Shown here piece after piece: positions 26,463-34,871 of a stretch of DNA of 64,000 nucleotides. The DNA is taken from NCBI GenBank assembly GCA_020099315.1, contig CP083650.1:4898001-4962000 (forward strand), read 5' to 3'. Under the pieces are notes generated by a model. It was not told the DNA's origin. It did not search any database and was given only the letters and a program-made list of their open reading frames with translations. Both the position numbers and the translations under genes were made by a program. Position 1 is the stretch's first letter, and the number at the start of each line of letters is the position of its first letter. The DNA is from Citrobacter europaeus (lineage in GTDB: Bacteria; Pseudomonadota; Gammaproteobacteria; Enterobacterales; Enterobacteriaceae).

Positions 26463-27257
26463 GTGGTTACTGAGGGTTGGCAATTGTACCTTATCAATCA
26501 GTTGGTCGAATTTAATCCTGATAGCAAAAGTCTGGTCAATCGTCAGACCGGGCGGGCAATACAACTTCAACTCCCAGCCTCACTTTGTTTTCTCTATTTA
26601 ATTACTCACGCAAGTGACATTGTTTCGCAGAGCACGTTGATGAAAGTAGGTTGGGGCGAGAGAAATAATGTGACCACCACCAACACATTTTACCAGGCTA
26701 TTCTGACGCTACGTAATGCGCTGGCGGATGTGGGGCTACCACGAGATACGGTGAAAACTATTTCCCGGCGCGGGCTCAGATTAAATGAAAATACGCAGGT
26801 AGAGGCAATAACGCATCCTGAGAGTGACGTTTACCAGCCGCCGGTTATAGAGGATTACGCGCCCCCAAAGATAATTCCTCCCGCGCCTCAACAAACGACG
26901 CGGGTACCCTGGTGGGACATTATTTTTAGCGCTGGCATCGTTATTGCCACCCTGCTTATCTGGCTGGTGTGGTATCAAACACGTCCTGTTATGCCGTTTA
27001 GTAAATTCGTGTCGGTTTCTATGCAGGTCCCCTCACGACAAAACTGTAAAATCTTTTACTCACCGAATGAGCACGATCAGGAGAATTATTTCAATCTGAT
27101 GCAGTTGCATCCCTATCTCTGTGAAAACAACAAGCATGTGTTCCTTTCCGGCTACCGAAAAGCGGAGAGGATTGTGGCATTTGTCTGTGATAAAGATGCG
27201 CGGGTAGATGCTCACGCGTTTTGTACCACCCATTATTACTGGATGCGCGGGCAATGA
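26463..27257 (+). CDS. MarT-like membrane transcriptional regulator (ToxR/CadC type)
   Basis: A protein of up to 264 residues. An N-terminal winged-helix DNA-binding domain (about 8-108; QSTLMKVGWGERNNVTTTN and TVKTISRRGLRL are typical of ToxR/CadC) is followed by a Pro-rich linker, one membrane segment at about 151-170 (WDIIFSAGIVIATLLIWLVW) and a small periplasmic domain with four or more Cys. Start uncertain: GTG at 26463 directly follows a stop, but TTG at 26484 has GAGGG seven bases upstream and is well placed. Overlaps the FidL-like gene by ATGA. In Salmonella SPI-3, MarT activates misL, which suggests the same partner here. Confidence 0.83.
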   Translation: MVTEGWQLYLINQLVEFNPDSKSLVNRQTGRAIQLQLPASLCFLYLITHASDIVSQSTLMKVGWGERNNVTTTNTFYQAILTLRNALADVGLPRDTVKTISRRGLRLNENTQVEAITHPESDVYQPPVIEDYAPPKIIPPAPQQTTRVPWWDIIFSAGIVIATLLIWLVWYQTRPVMPFSKFVSVSMQVPSRQNCKIFYSPNEHDQENYFNLMQLHPYLCENNKHVFLSGYRKAERIVAFVCDKDARVDAHAFCTTHYYWMRGQ

Positions 27258-27718
27258 AAAAAACACGCCACCTTATTTTGCTGGTGATCGGCCTGGCGAC
27301 ATTACTCGGCTCAGGTGGATGGCTATGGCATTCACGCTATGCCGAAAAACCGCTAAATTGCGTTGGAAATGTTGAATGGAATATTGGCAGCAACCGCTTT
27401 GCCGGTACGATTTCATTCCGAATGTACAAAGATGCAGGGCTATCGACCATTACCGGAAAACTGTACGGACGTAATATCTCAGACATTAGCAGGAACATCT
27501 ATTTCAACTATACCAGGCAGCACGAAGCCCGAGTGCTACAGGCGATGCAGGTGGTCAAAACCTTTGCTGATAGCGCCGATGAAGCTGATATTAACAACAC
27601 ATTACCCGGATTTTATCGCCAAAGCGGACGAACCCTAAGCCTGGTCATGGAGGAGTATAAGGGCGCATGGATTTTTGCCAGCTCCAATGTACCCTCGCTG
27701 TACTGCCGCAAAAGGTAA
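27254..27718 (+). CDS. FidL-like putative membrane protein
   Basis: A 154-residue protein with one N-terminal membrane segment or signal anchor (about 5-24, HLILLVIGLATLLGSGGWLW) and a mostly periplasmic remainder with two Cys (LNCVGNVEW and SLYCRKR) that could pair. Start is the ATG overlapping the stop of the MarT-like gene by four bases, so translation is coupled. The marT-fidL pairing is that of Salmonella SPI-3, where the pair plausibly acts like ToxR/ToxS; the molecular function of FidL is not known. Confidence 0.82.
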   Translation: MKKTRHLILLVIGLATLLGSGGWLWHSRYAEKPLNCVGNVEWNIGSNRFAGTISFRMYKDAGLSTITGKLYGRNISDISRNIYFNYTRQHEARVLQAMQVVKTFADSADEADINNTLPGFYRQSGRTLSLVMEEYKGAWIFASSNVPSLYCRKR

Positions 27719-28060
27719 CGTCATATCCGGATACAAAAAGCGCGCCTCCCCAATGGAATTCATATTTTCCATCATCGACTTACGCGACATGGGTCACTGA
27801 ATCCACTAATAACCCATTGCTATTCTTCATCCCGAATCAGGAAACATCCTGAATACCACGATATCCATTGCGTAATAATTAAGCGAAATGGGCGTTTTAT
27901 TTTGCCCAGAAGACTTCAACCTACAGATGGATATTTGGAGAAGACGTGGGCAGGGGCGTTTATCTCTCTCGCGAGCAATGTCTGAGCGTTCAGGCGTTAT
28001 CGCACTTCAGGAAACGGTGTGTTTCCGGTGTATTTTTGGCGTACATATGAGGGATACGTA
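27719..28060. other. Non-coding region before the C69 dipeptidase
   Basis: About 340 bases. A weak hairpin GGGCGTTTTATTTTGCCC near 27890-27907 might end the fidL-like transcript. The rest presumably holds the promoter of the dipeptidase gene; no clear hexamers or small gene were identified. Confidence 0.4.
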
Positions 28061-29557
28061 ATGTTTACTTTTAAAAAGTGCCTGATTGCACTTTCTATAA
28101 ATTTGGCCGTTGTTTCATCAGGTTTTGCCTGTACGACCCTGCTGGTCGGTAACGAAGCATCAGCGGACGGCTCTATGCTGGTAGCCCGTAGCGCAGACAG
28201 CGATGCCCTAAAAGCACAGCATTTTGTCATTCATCCGGCAAAACAGAATCAGACCGGGGTATACAGTACCAAAGCACATAACGGTGCGAATGACTTTACC
28301 TGGCCGCTCCCCAAAAACTCTCTGCGTTATACCACCGTTCCAAACTGGAAAACTCAACTGCACGGCGCGACCGGATTTAACGAGCTGGGCGTTGGCGTGA
28401 GCGGCACAGAATCTATTTTTGCCTCACCAAAAGCGCTGGCCGCCGACCCGTACGTTGAGGATAAAGGGATCACCGAAGACGATATTCCAGATATTCTGCT
28501 GTCGCAGAGTAAAAACGCGCGTGAAGCCGTGGCGCTGCTGGGCCATATCGTTGAGACCGTCGGCGCAGGTGAAGGCTTTGGCGTTGCCGTCGTCGACGAT
28601 AACGAGATCTGGTACCTGGAAACCGGCAGCGGCCATCAGTGGATGGCGCAGCGTCTGCCAAATAACCAGTATTTTGCCACCGGTAATCAGGGCCGCTTAC
28701 AGGATTACGATCCGAAAAACCCGGACATGATGGCGTCAAAAAACCTGATTCAATTTGCGACTGAAAAAGGTCTGTACGAACCAACAAAAGATGGCAAATT
28801 CAACTTCTCCAAAGCCTATACCCGTGATGATGAGCGCGATCGCACGTATAACGATCCTCGCGTATGGACCATCCAGAAAGAGTTCAATCCTTCCGTAAAC
28901 CAGGATATGGCCAAAGGGCGTGAATTCCCGGTCTTCATGACGCCAGAGAAGAAAATGACGCTGGACGATGTGAAGGCCGTACTGCGTAATCATTACGAAG
29001 GCACCAGCCATGACCCCTACACCAACGGTCTGAACGGCAAAGAACCATGGCGTCCGGTCAGCGTCTTCCGCACCTATGAAGCGCACGTTATGCAGGTCCG
29101 TCCGTGGTTGCCAAAAGAGATTGGTGAAACGACCTACATTGGTCTGGGCATGGCCGACCTCACCGCTTTTGTTCCGTACTACAGCGGCCTGAAAGCGTAT
29201 CCGGCAAACTACACGATGGGTAGCGACAAAGCGGACGATCAATCCATTTACTGGAAATACCGCAAGCTACAGACGTTGACGATGACTGATTATCCGAAGC
29301 TCGCGCCAATCGTCAAAAAAGCCTACAAAGCGTGGGAAGACAAAGTGGCGAAGGAGCAAAAAGAGGTCGAAGCAGAGTACCTGAAGATGGCCAAAACTGA
29401 TAAACCAGCCGCCGATAAGATGCTGAATGACTTCAACCTGCGCATCATGGCCGACGCCGAGAAGCTGACGGAAGACCTCACTAATCAGTTGTTTACCATC
29501 CGCACGAAAGACATTCAGTCTGATATTTTCTTTGCAAACGCGGCGAAAAAAGACTGA
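28061..29557 (+). CDS. C69-family dipeptidase, periplasmic
   Basis: A 498-residue N-terminal-nucleophile hydrolase of peptidase family C69 (PepD/PipD group). The signal peptide runs to Ala23 and cleavage would expose Cys24 in ACTTLLVGNEASADGS, the catalytic N-terminal Cys of the family. Other family features are LVARSADSDA and GATGFNELGVGVSGTES. Start placed at the ATG of MFTFKKCLIAL; 14 more upstream residues are open but lack a signal-like start. Substrate probably dipeptides. Separate transcript from the fidL-like gene and the following LysR gene. Confidence 0.88.
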   Translation: MFTFKKCLIALSINLAVVSSGFACTTLLVGNEASADGSMLVARSADSDALKAQHFVIHPAKQNQTGVYSTKAHNGANDFTWPLPKNSLRYTTVPNWKTQLHGATGFNELGVGVSGTESIFASPKALAADPYVEDKGITEDDIPDILLSQSKNAREAVALLGHIVETVGAGEGFGVAVVDDNEIWYLETGSGHQWMAQRLPNNQYFATGNQGRLQDYDPKNPDMMASKNLIQFATEKGLYEPTKDGKFNFSKAYTRDDERDRTYNDPRVWTIQKEFNPSVNQDMAKGREFPVFMTPEKKMTLDDVKAVLRNHYEGTSHDPYTNGLNGKEPWRPVSVFRTYEAHVMQVRPWLPKEIGETTYIGLGMADLTAFVPYYSGLKAYPANYTMGSDKADDQSIYWKYRKLQTLTMTDYPKLAPIVKKAYKAWEDKVAKEQKEVEAEYLKMAKTDKPAADKMLNDFNLRIMADAEKLTEDLTNQLFTIRTKDIQSDIFFANAAKKD

Positions 29558-29592
29558 GTAACAACGCGATAATATTCTGGCGCAAGCGCATA

Positions 29593-30495
29593 TTAGCTTT
29601 GCGCCAGCATTTCACACCGCGCCTTCACCGCGTCGTGCAGCAGACGGACCGCCGTCGAAAGCTGCTTCCGATGCGGGCAAATCATATTCAGCGGGACTTT
29701 CTCCCCCTGATAATCCGGCATCAGCAGTTGTAATCGACCGTCACGCACATCCTCGCTGACATCCAGCCACGACTTGTACGCCACGCCTTCTCCGGCAATT
29801 GCCAGCCGTCGAATAACTTCCGCATCGTCGCTCATAATGGTGCCGTTAACCTGTACACTGCTGACCTCGCCGTTACGCGTAAACGTCCAGCGATCGTGCA
29901 GGCGGCCGCGTAATACGAAGGTCATGGCGTTGAGCTGAGTTAAATCGTCCGGGGTTTGCGGCGCGCCGTTTTGCTTAACCCATTGCGGTGATGCCACCAG
30001 CACGCGTCGATTACCCGGTGCAACGGGCAGTGCAATGTAAGACGCGTCTTCAATGTTGCCATAGCGAAACGCAACATCGACGGGATCTTTAAAGACATCC
30101 GTCACCTGGTCAGAGAAAAAAATCCGCAGGCGCAGCGCGGGATAGCGGCGTCGAAACGACTGAAAGACGGGCAGCAGCAGGTTACGACCGAGATCGGAAG
30201 GCACGGCGATTTGCAGCGTGCCTGACACTTCATCTTCCGGGGTCTGAATTTTTTGCAGCCCGGCATGCATCACGTCCAGCATCTGGCGAGCATAGGGCAG
30301 CCAGACCTCGCCCTCCGGCGTCAGGCGCAGGCTGCGCGTGGAGCGGGCGAACAAGCGGATAGCCAACGTAGACTCCAGGCGCTTGATAGCAGAACTGACC
30401 TGGGCAGGCTGAACCCCGACTTCACGCGCGGCATCGCTAAAACTATTCAGCGCCGCGGCGCGGACAAACAACGTGAGATCTTCAAGCCGGAACAT
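29593..30495 (-). CDS. LysR-family transcriptional regulator
   Basis: A 300-residue LTTR with an N-terminal winged helix (FSDAAREVGVQPAQVSSAIKRLE, about 18-40) and a substrate-binding domain to the C-terminus, in the CrgA-like group by overall pattern. Start at the ATG with GGGGAG five bases upstream; a GTG two codons earlier is too close to that site. It is divergent from a dehydrogenase/monooxygenase pair, the classic arrangement for a LysR gene controlling its neighbour. Confidence 0.92.
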   Translation of the reverse strand: MFRLEDLTLFVRAAALNSFSDAAREVGVQPAQVSSAIKRLESTLAIRLFARSTRSLRLTPEGEVWLPYARQMLDVMHAGLQKIQTPEDEVSGTLQIAVPSDLGRNLLLPVFQSFRRRYPALRLRIFFSDQVTDVFKDPVDVAFRYGNIEDASYIALPVAPGNRRVLVASPQWVKQNGAPQTPDDLTQLNAMTFVLRGRLHDRWTFTRNGEVSSVQVNGTIMSDDAEVIRRLAIAGEGVAYKSWLDVSEDVRDGRLQLLMPDYQGEKVPLNMICPHRKQLSTAVRLLHDAVKARCEMLAQS

Positions 30496-30579
30496 TTTCA
30501 CTCCCCGAGTATAAGTCCTGTCGCCGTACGGCTATTTTTCCCGTTCTGCTACCGGTTTACCATCACATTATTCAAAAGA

Positions 30580-30706
<127 letters not shown>

Positions 30707-30731
30707 AAAGATTCCTGTGACCGGAGAGATT

Positions 30732-31739
30732 ATGAAAGCCATCGCTATTACCCGCGCCGCGACCGACGGCAATAACATTGAATTTTTACAAGAGATTGAT
30801 CTGCCCATGCCAGTCGCCACCGGGCACGATCTGCTGGTTGAAGTGAAAGCCATTTCCGTCAACCCCGTTGATACCAAGGTCCGCGAAGGTTTTAACGCTG
30901 ATGTGCCGCGCGTGCTGGGGTGGGACGCTGTTGGCGTGGTGAAGTCCGTGGGTGAAGCGGTCACTCTGTTCGCACCTGGCGATGAAGTCTGGTACGCCGG
31001 TGCGCTGGGTCGCGCTGGCAGTAACAGTGAATTTCAGTTGGTTGATGAACGTATTACCGCGCTGAAGCCGCAATCACTGGATAATGCTTCTGCGGCGGCG
31101 CTGCCGCTAACCGCCATCACCGCCTGGGAAATGCTGTTTGACCGTCTGGGTATTGCGGAAAACGACAATGAAAATGATGTGTTATTGATTGTTGGCGCGG
31201 CTGGCGGCGTCGGTTCTATCCTGACGCAACTGGCCAGTAAGTTGACCAAAATGACCGTCATCGGTACGGCATCACGTCCACAGAGTCAAAAATGGGTACG
31301 TGAAGCGGGCGCTCATTATGTAATTGACCACAGCAAACCGCTGACGGAAGAGCTGACACGGATAGGTATTAAAGAGGTGACGCACGTTGCCAGCCTGAAC
31401 AATACCGAACAGCACTATTCGCAAATTATTGCCGCCCTGGCGCCGCAGGGCAAACTGGCGCTGATTGACGATCCGCAATCCCTCGATGCGCGTCCGCTGA
31501 AAGCCAAAAGCATTTCGCTGCACTGGGAGTTTATGTTCACCCGTTCAATGTTTACCACCCATGACATCATTGCGCAGCATCAGCTATTGACCCGCGTAGC
31601 ACGGTTGATCGACGACAATATCCTCCGCACCACGCTGGGCGAGCATTTTGGCGCGATCACCGCGGCGAATTTGCAAAAAGCCCACACGCAAATTGAAACC
31701 GGTCGCTCGGTCGGCAAGATTGTGCTGGAGGGGTTTTAA
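30732..31739 (+). CDS. Zinc-type alcohol dehydrogenase-like/quinone oxidoreductase
   Basis: A 335-residue medium-chain dehydrogenase/reductase of the zinc-binding dehydrogenase-like (ZADH/QOR) group. The GroES-like N-terminal domain has ISVNPVDTKVREGF; the Rossmann dinucleotide motif is GAAGGVGSILTQLA (an AxxGxxG type that favours NADPH). Catalytic zinc ligands are not conserved, so a quinone-reductase activity is more likely. Start at MKAIAITR. The next gene begins one base after the stop. Confidence 0.9.
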   Translation: MKAIAITRAATDGNNIEFLQEIDLPMPVATGHDLLVEVKAISVNPVDTKVREGFNADVPRVLGWDAVGVVKSVGEAVTLFAPGDEVWYAGALGRAGSNSEFQLVDERITALKPQSLDNASAAALPLTAITAWEMLFDRLGIAENDNENDVLLIVGAAGGVGSILTQLASKLTKMTVIGTASRPQSQKWVREAGAHYVIDHSKPLTEELTRIGIKEVTHVASLNNTEQHYSQIIAALAPQGKLALIDDPQSLDARPLKAKSISLHWEFMFTRSMFTTHDIIAQHQLLTRVARLIDDNILRTTLGEHFGAITAANLQKAHTQIETGRSVGKIVLEGF

Positions 31740-31740
31740 T

Positions 31741-32046
31741 ATGTCTGATTCAGAAGTAATTTCAATTATTGCGGTACTGAAAGCCAGACCGGGGAAAATC
31801 GACGCACTGAAACACGCGCTGCAGGCCCTGCTGCTGCCCACGCGCCGGGAGCCAGGCAATATTGAATATGCCCTGTTCCAGCTACGCGACACGCCGGATG
31901 TGTTCTACGTACGCGAATCCTGGCGCGGCCAGGCCGGTCTGGACGAACATATCGCTTTGCCGCATTTCCAGACGTTCATTCTGCAAATGAACGATCTGCT
32001 CTCCGAACCACTACGGCTGGATTATCTGACGCCGATTGCACCTTGA
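31741..32046 (+). CDS. ABM-domain (antibiotic biosynthesis monooxygenase) protein
   Basis: A 101-residue ferredoxin-like fold dimeric protein of the ABM family, to which quinol monooxygenase YgiN belongs. Conserved features: IIAVLKARPGKIDALKHALQ at the start, TRREPGNIEYALFQLRD in the middle and DEHIALPHFQTF with its His pair near the end. It starts directly after the quinone-oxidoreductase gene, so the pair may handle quinones together; role inferred. A GC-rich hairpin at 32058-32078 may end the transcript. Confidence 0.88.
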   Translation: MSDSEVISIIAVLKARPGKIDALKHALQALLLPTRREPGNIEYALFQLRDTPDVFYVRESWRGQAGLDEHIALPHFQTFILQMNDLLSEPLRLDYLTPIAP

Positions 32047-32162
32047 TATTATCGCCAGCCCCCTGCCGAGTGGGGGGCGTTGTCAGCCATGCCTCCCTCG
32101 CTTCGCTATCTCTGCTATGATGCCTGCACACAAATAAAACAAAACAACATGCCGAGGAAAAG

Positions 32163-33065
32163 ATGAGTTCCACCAGAAGAGGGATGATGAATGTCCTGAT
32201 TGCCGCCGTATTATGGGGAAGTTCAGGCGTTTGCGCGCAGTACATCATGGAGCAAAGTCAGATGTCGTCGCAGTTTCTGACCATGACGCGCCTGATATTC
32301 GCCGGGCTCATTCTGCTGATGCTCTCTTTCGTTCACGGCGACAAAGTGTTCTCCATAATTAAAAACCGCAAAGATGCTATCAGCCTGCTGATTTTCTCCG
32401 TAGTCGGGGCGCTTACCGTCCAGCTAACTTTTCTGCTGACCATCGAAAAATCCAACGCCGCCACCGCGACGGTGCTGCAATTTTTGTCACCGACCATTAT
32501 CGTGGCGTGGTTCTCCGTGGTGCGCAAAGCGCGACCGGGGATTTTAGTGCTGACCGCGATCTTCACCTCGCTTATCGGCACCTTCTTACTGGTCACCCAC
32601 GGTAACCCGACGTCGCTATCAATCTCACCTGCCGCGCTGTTCTGGGGAATTGCCTCGGCGTTTGCCGCCGCGTTTTATACTACCTACCCTTCAACGCTCA
32701 TCGCGCGCTACGGCACGCTGCCGGTCGTCGGCTGGAGTATGTTGATCGGCGGGATGATCCTGCTGCCGTTTTATGCCGGGCAAGGCACTAATTTCGTGGT
32801 GAATGGCAGTTTGATTCTGGCGTTTTTCTATTTGGTGGTTATCGGCACATCGCTCACGTTTAGCCTGTACCTGAAAGGCGCGCAGATGATTGGCGGACCG
32901 AAAGCGAGCATTTTAAGCTGCGCTGAACCGTTGAGCAGCGCGTTGCTGTCCCTGCTGCTGTTAGGCATTACCTTTACCCTGCCAGACTGGCTGGGCACGC
33001 TTTTGATCCTCTCTTCGGTAATACTTATCTCAATGGACTCACGTCGCCGCGCCAGAGCGGTTTAA
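32163..33065 (+). CDS. yicL: EamA/DMT family transporter YicL
   Basis: A 300-residue inner-membrane protein with ten hydrophobic segments in two EamA repeats (first ~1-145, second ~150-300). Matches the E. coli gene next to nlpA. Substrate not known; other EamA members export amino acids or small metabolites. A convergent nlpA follows 28 bases later. Confidence 0.92.
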   Translation: MSSTRRGMMNVLIAAVLWGSSGVCAQYIMEQSQMSSQFLTMTRLIFAGLILLMLSFVHGDKVFSIIKNRKDAISLLIFSVVGALTVQLTFLLTIEKSNAATATVLQFLSPTIIVAWFSVVRKARPGILVLTAIFTSLIGTFLLVTHGNPTSLSISPAALFWGIASAFAAAFYTTYPSTLIARYGTLPVVGWSMLIGGMILLPFYAGQGTNFVVNGSLILAFFYLVVIGTSLTFSLYLKGAQMIGGPKASILSCAEPLSSALLSLLLLGITFTLPDWLGTLLILSSVILISMDSRRRARAV

Positions 33066-33093
33066 CCTCAACCAGCGCGGCAACGGGTCATGA

Positions 33094-33912
33094 TTACCAG
33101 CCCGGAACCGCGCCGCCGTTAAAGATAGTTTCTGCCGCCTTCGCCACTTCCGGTGACTGATAAGATTGCAGGAATTCTTTTACATTCTCGGCATCTTTAT
33201 TGTCTTCCCGCGCCACCAGAATGTTCACGTACGGTGAGTTTTTATCTTCAATAAATACGCTGTCATGTACCGGGGAAAGCCCGGTTTGCTGGATGTAGGT
33301 GGTACTGATAATCGCCACATCCACTTTTTGATCGTCCAGCACGCGCGGTAACTGTGCGCCTTCCAGTTCCATAATATTCAGATGCCGCGGATTATCAGTA
33401 ATATCCAGCGCCGTTGGCAGCAGGCCAGTATCCGCTTTCAGAGTGATTAACTTCTCTTTTTGCAGCAGCAACAGCGCCCGCCCAAGGTTGGTTGGGTCGT
33501 TAGGTATCGCAATCGTCGCACCGTCTTTTAGCTCAGCAACGCTTTTGATTTTCTTCGAATATCCAGCCATCGGGAACACAAAGGTATTACCCACCGCGAC
33601 CAGCTTATAGCCGTGCGCTTTATTATCTTGTTCAAGGAACGGACGATGCTGGAAAACGTTAGCATCCAGCTCACCATGGTTAGTGGCATCGTTGGGCAGC
33701 AGAGAGCCGCTAAACCCCACCAGCTCCACCTCCAGCCCATATTTTTCTTTAGCGACTTTCTTCGCGACTTCCGCCACATCCTGTTCTGCGCCGTTAATCA
33801 CGCCCACTTTGATATGCTTTGCATCATTGCTCTGCTGATCGCATCCTGCCAGCAATAATCCCGCCAGTAATACCACCGCTCCGGCCCCGAAATAAGGTAT
33901 CTTCAGTTTCAC
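33094..33912 (-). CDS. nlpA: Lipoprotein-28, MetQ-like NlpA
   Basis: A 272-residue lipoprotein of the MetQ/NlpA substrate-binding family, which can support methionine uptake. Lipobox LLAGC places the lipid on Cys24; Asp25 at the next position is the inner-membrane retention signal, as known for NlpA. The binding domain contains KVGVINGAEQDVAEVAKKVAK and NDPTNLGRALLLLQ. The sequence diverges somewhat from the E. coli protein in the middle (GSLLPNDATNHGELDANVFQH). Confidence 0.94.
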   Translation of the reverse strand: MKLKIPYFGAGAVVLLAGLLLAGCDQQSNDAKHIKVGVINGAEQDVAEVAKKVAKEKYGLEVELVGFSGSLLPNDATNHGELDANVFQHRPFLEQDNKAHGYKLVAVGNTFVFPMAGYSKKIKSVAELKDGATIAIPNDPTNLGRALLLLQKEKLITLKADTGLLPTALDITDNPRHLNIMELEGAQLPRVLDDQKVDVAIISTTYIQQTGLSPVHDSVFIEDKNSPYVNILVAREDNKDAENVKEFLQSYQSPEVAKAAETIFNGGAVPGW

Positions 33913-34040
33913 GTTTTATCCTTTTGCAATAACCGCCTGATGAGTAATGAAATGACTATAGCGGGAAGGCCGCTGCGGTTTAAAAAACGAAAAAGCATCA
34001 GCAAGAAGAAAAAAGCATAAAGCAGACATATGGACAAAAA

Positions 34041-34070
34041 TGCCCGGTAGCGCTTACGCTGACCGGGCTG
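34041..34070. repeat. REP-type palindrome upstream of nlpA
   Basis: TGCCCGGTAGCGCTTACGCTGACCGGGCTG, a REP unit in the nlpA-dgaF spacer. Confidence 0.75.
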
Positions 34071-34088
34071 GTGACATGAGGTTATCTG

Positions 34089-34120
34089 TAGGCCGGATAA
34101 GCGAAGTGCCATCCGGCGAT
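34089..34120. repeat. REP-type palindrome after dgaF
   Basis: GGCCGGATAAGCGAAGTGCCATCCGGC is a second REP unit 18 bases from the previous one, together forming a small BIME-like cluster just beyond the dgaF stop. Confidence 0.8.
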
Positions 34121-34127
34121 AACAACA

Positions 34128-34871
34128 TCACACCATCTCTTTCACTATCTCCATCAACCTGACGACGTCTGCAGGCCGGGTATTGCCGGTCTGTGGGTCG
34201 ATAATCGAGCTGTAAACATGTGGCATGACGCGCGGTACTCCCGCCTCCAGACAGGATTGCAGGATAACGCCGAAGTTTTCGAGATCGATCCCGCCGGTCG
34301 GTTCAATCAGCGTCATGCCGTTTCGTGCTGCAGTCGTCGCCAGTGCGTACAGCTCAGGCAGCGACCGCTCACCGCCCATCGGGAAGAATTTCGCCGCGTG
34401 AGCGCCGGAATCGAGCATCATACGTACCGCCGCATCGCAGGAAACGCGGGCTGGCGTTCCCTGGCTGCTGCTGACGCCGGTCGAGATCAACACTTCCCCC
34501 GGCGTGCCTGTGGGACTGACTAACGCGTTGATATGGGTCTGTTCACCGCCCGTGGCCGCCAGCGCCCCTGCCGCAAACCCACAACCGGTGAAGGTCTGGT
34601 TGACGTGTGCCGGATGGACCCGTGAGGCAATCATCGCCGCTTTGTAATACTGCGCCGGATCGCCCGCGCCCAACCCCACGGAAATTGATGGCACATCGGT
34701 CATCCAACGTTTTACTTCTTTGATCCCTTCTTCAACCGAGGAAAACTGCGCCGAAAGAATACCGATCACCGCGTGGCCTTCGGCAGCATCATAGATTTCC
34801 CGGGCATTAGCGATATCCTTCGCCAGTACGTTAATGGCCACTTTATTCCGATAAAAATTAATCTGCTGCAT
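34128..34871 (-). CDS. dgaF: 2-keto-3-deoxy-6-phosphogluconate aldolase DgaF
   Basis: A 247-residue aldolase that splits KDG-6-phosphate to pyruvate and glyceraldehyde-3-phosphate, the last step of D-glucosaminate use. The family pattern includes SISVGLGAGDP, GAHAAKFFPMGGERSL (with the probable Schiff-base Lys in AAKFFP) and LIEPTGGIDLENF. Start at the ATG with AAAGGAGA upstream, overlapping the end of dgaE by 14 bases; a TTG at 34880 sits inside that binding site. Final gene of the operon. Confidence 0.94.
   Translation of the reverse strand: MQQINFYRNKVAINVLAKDIANAREIYDAAEGHAVIGILSAQFSSVEEGIKEVKRWMTDVPSISVGLGAGDPAQYYKAAMIASRVHPAHVNQTFTGCGFAAGALAATGGEQTHINALVSPTGTPGEVLISTGVSSSQGTPARVSCDAAVRMMLDSGAHAAKFFPMGGERSLPELYALATTAARNGMTLIEPTGGIDLENFGVILQSCLEAGVPRVMPHVYSSIIDPQTGNTRPADVVRLMEIVKEMV

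Noticed and set aside
26242..26601. 119-codon frame before the MarT-like gene
   Set aside because: Out of frame with the conserved winged-helix domain it overlaps, and no known pattern.
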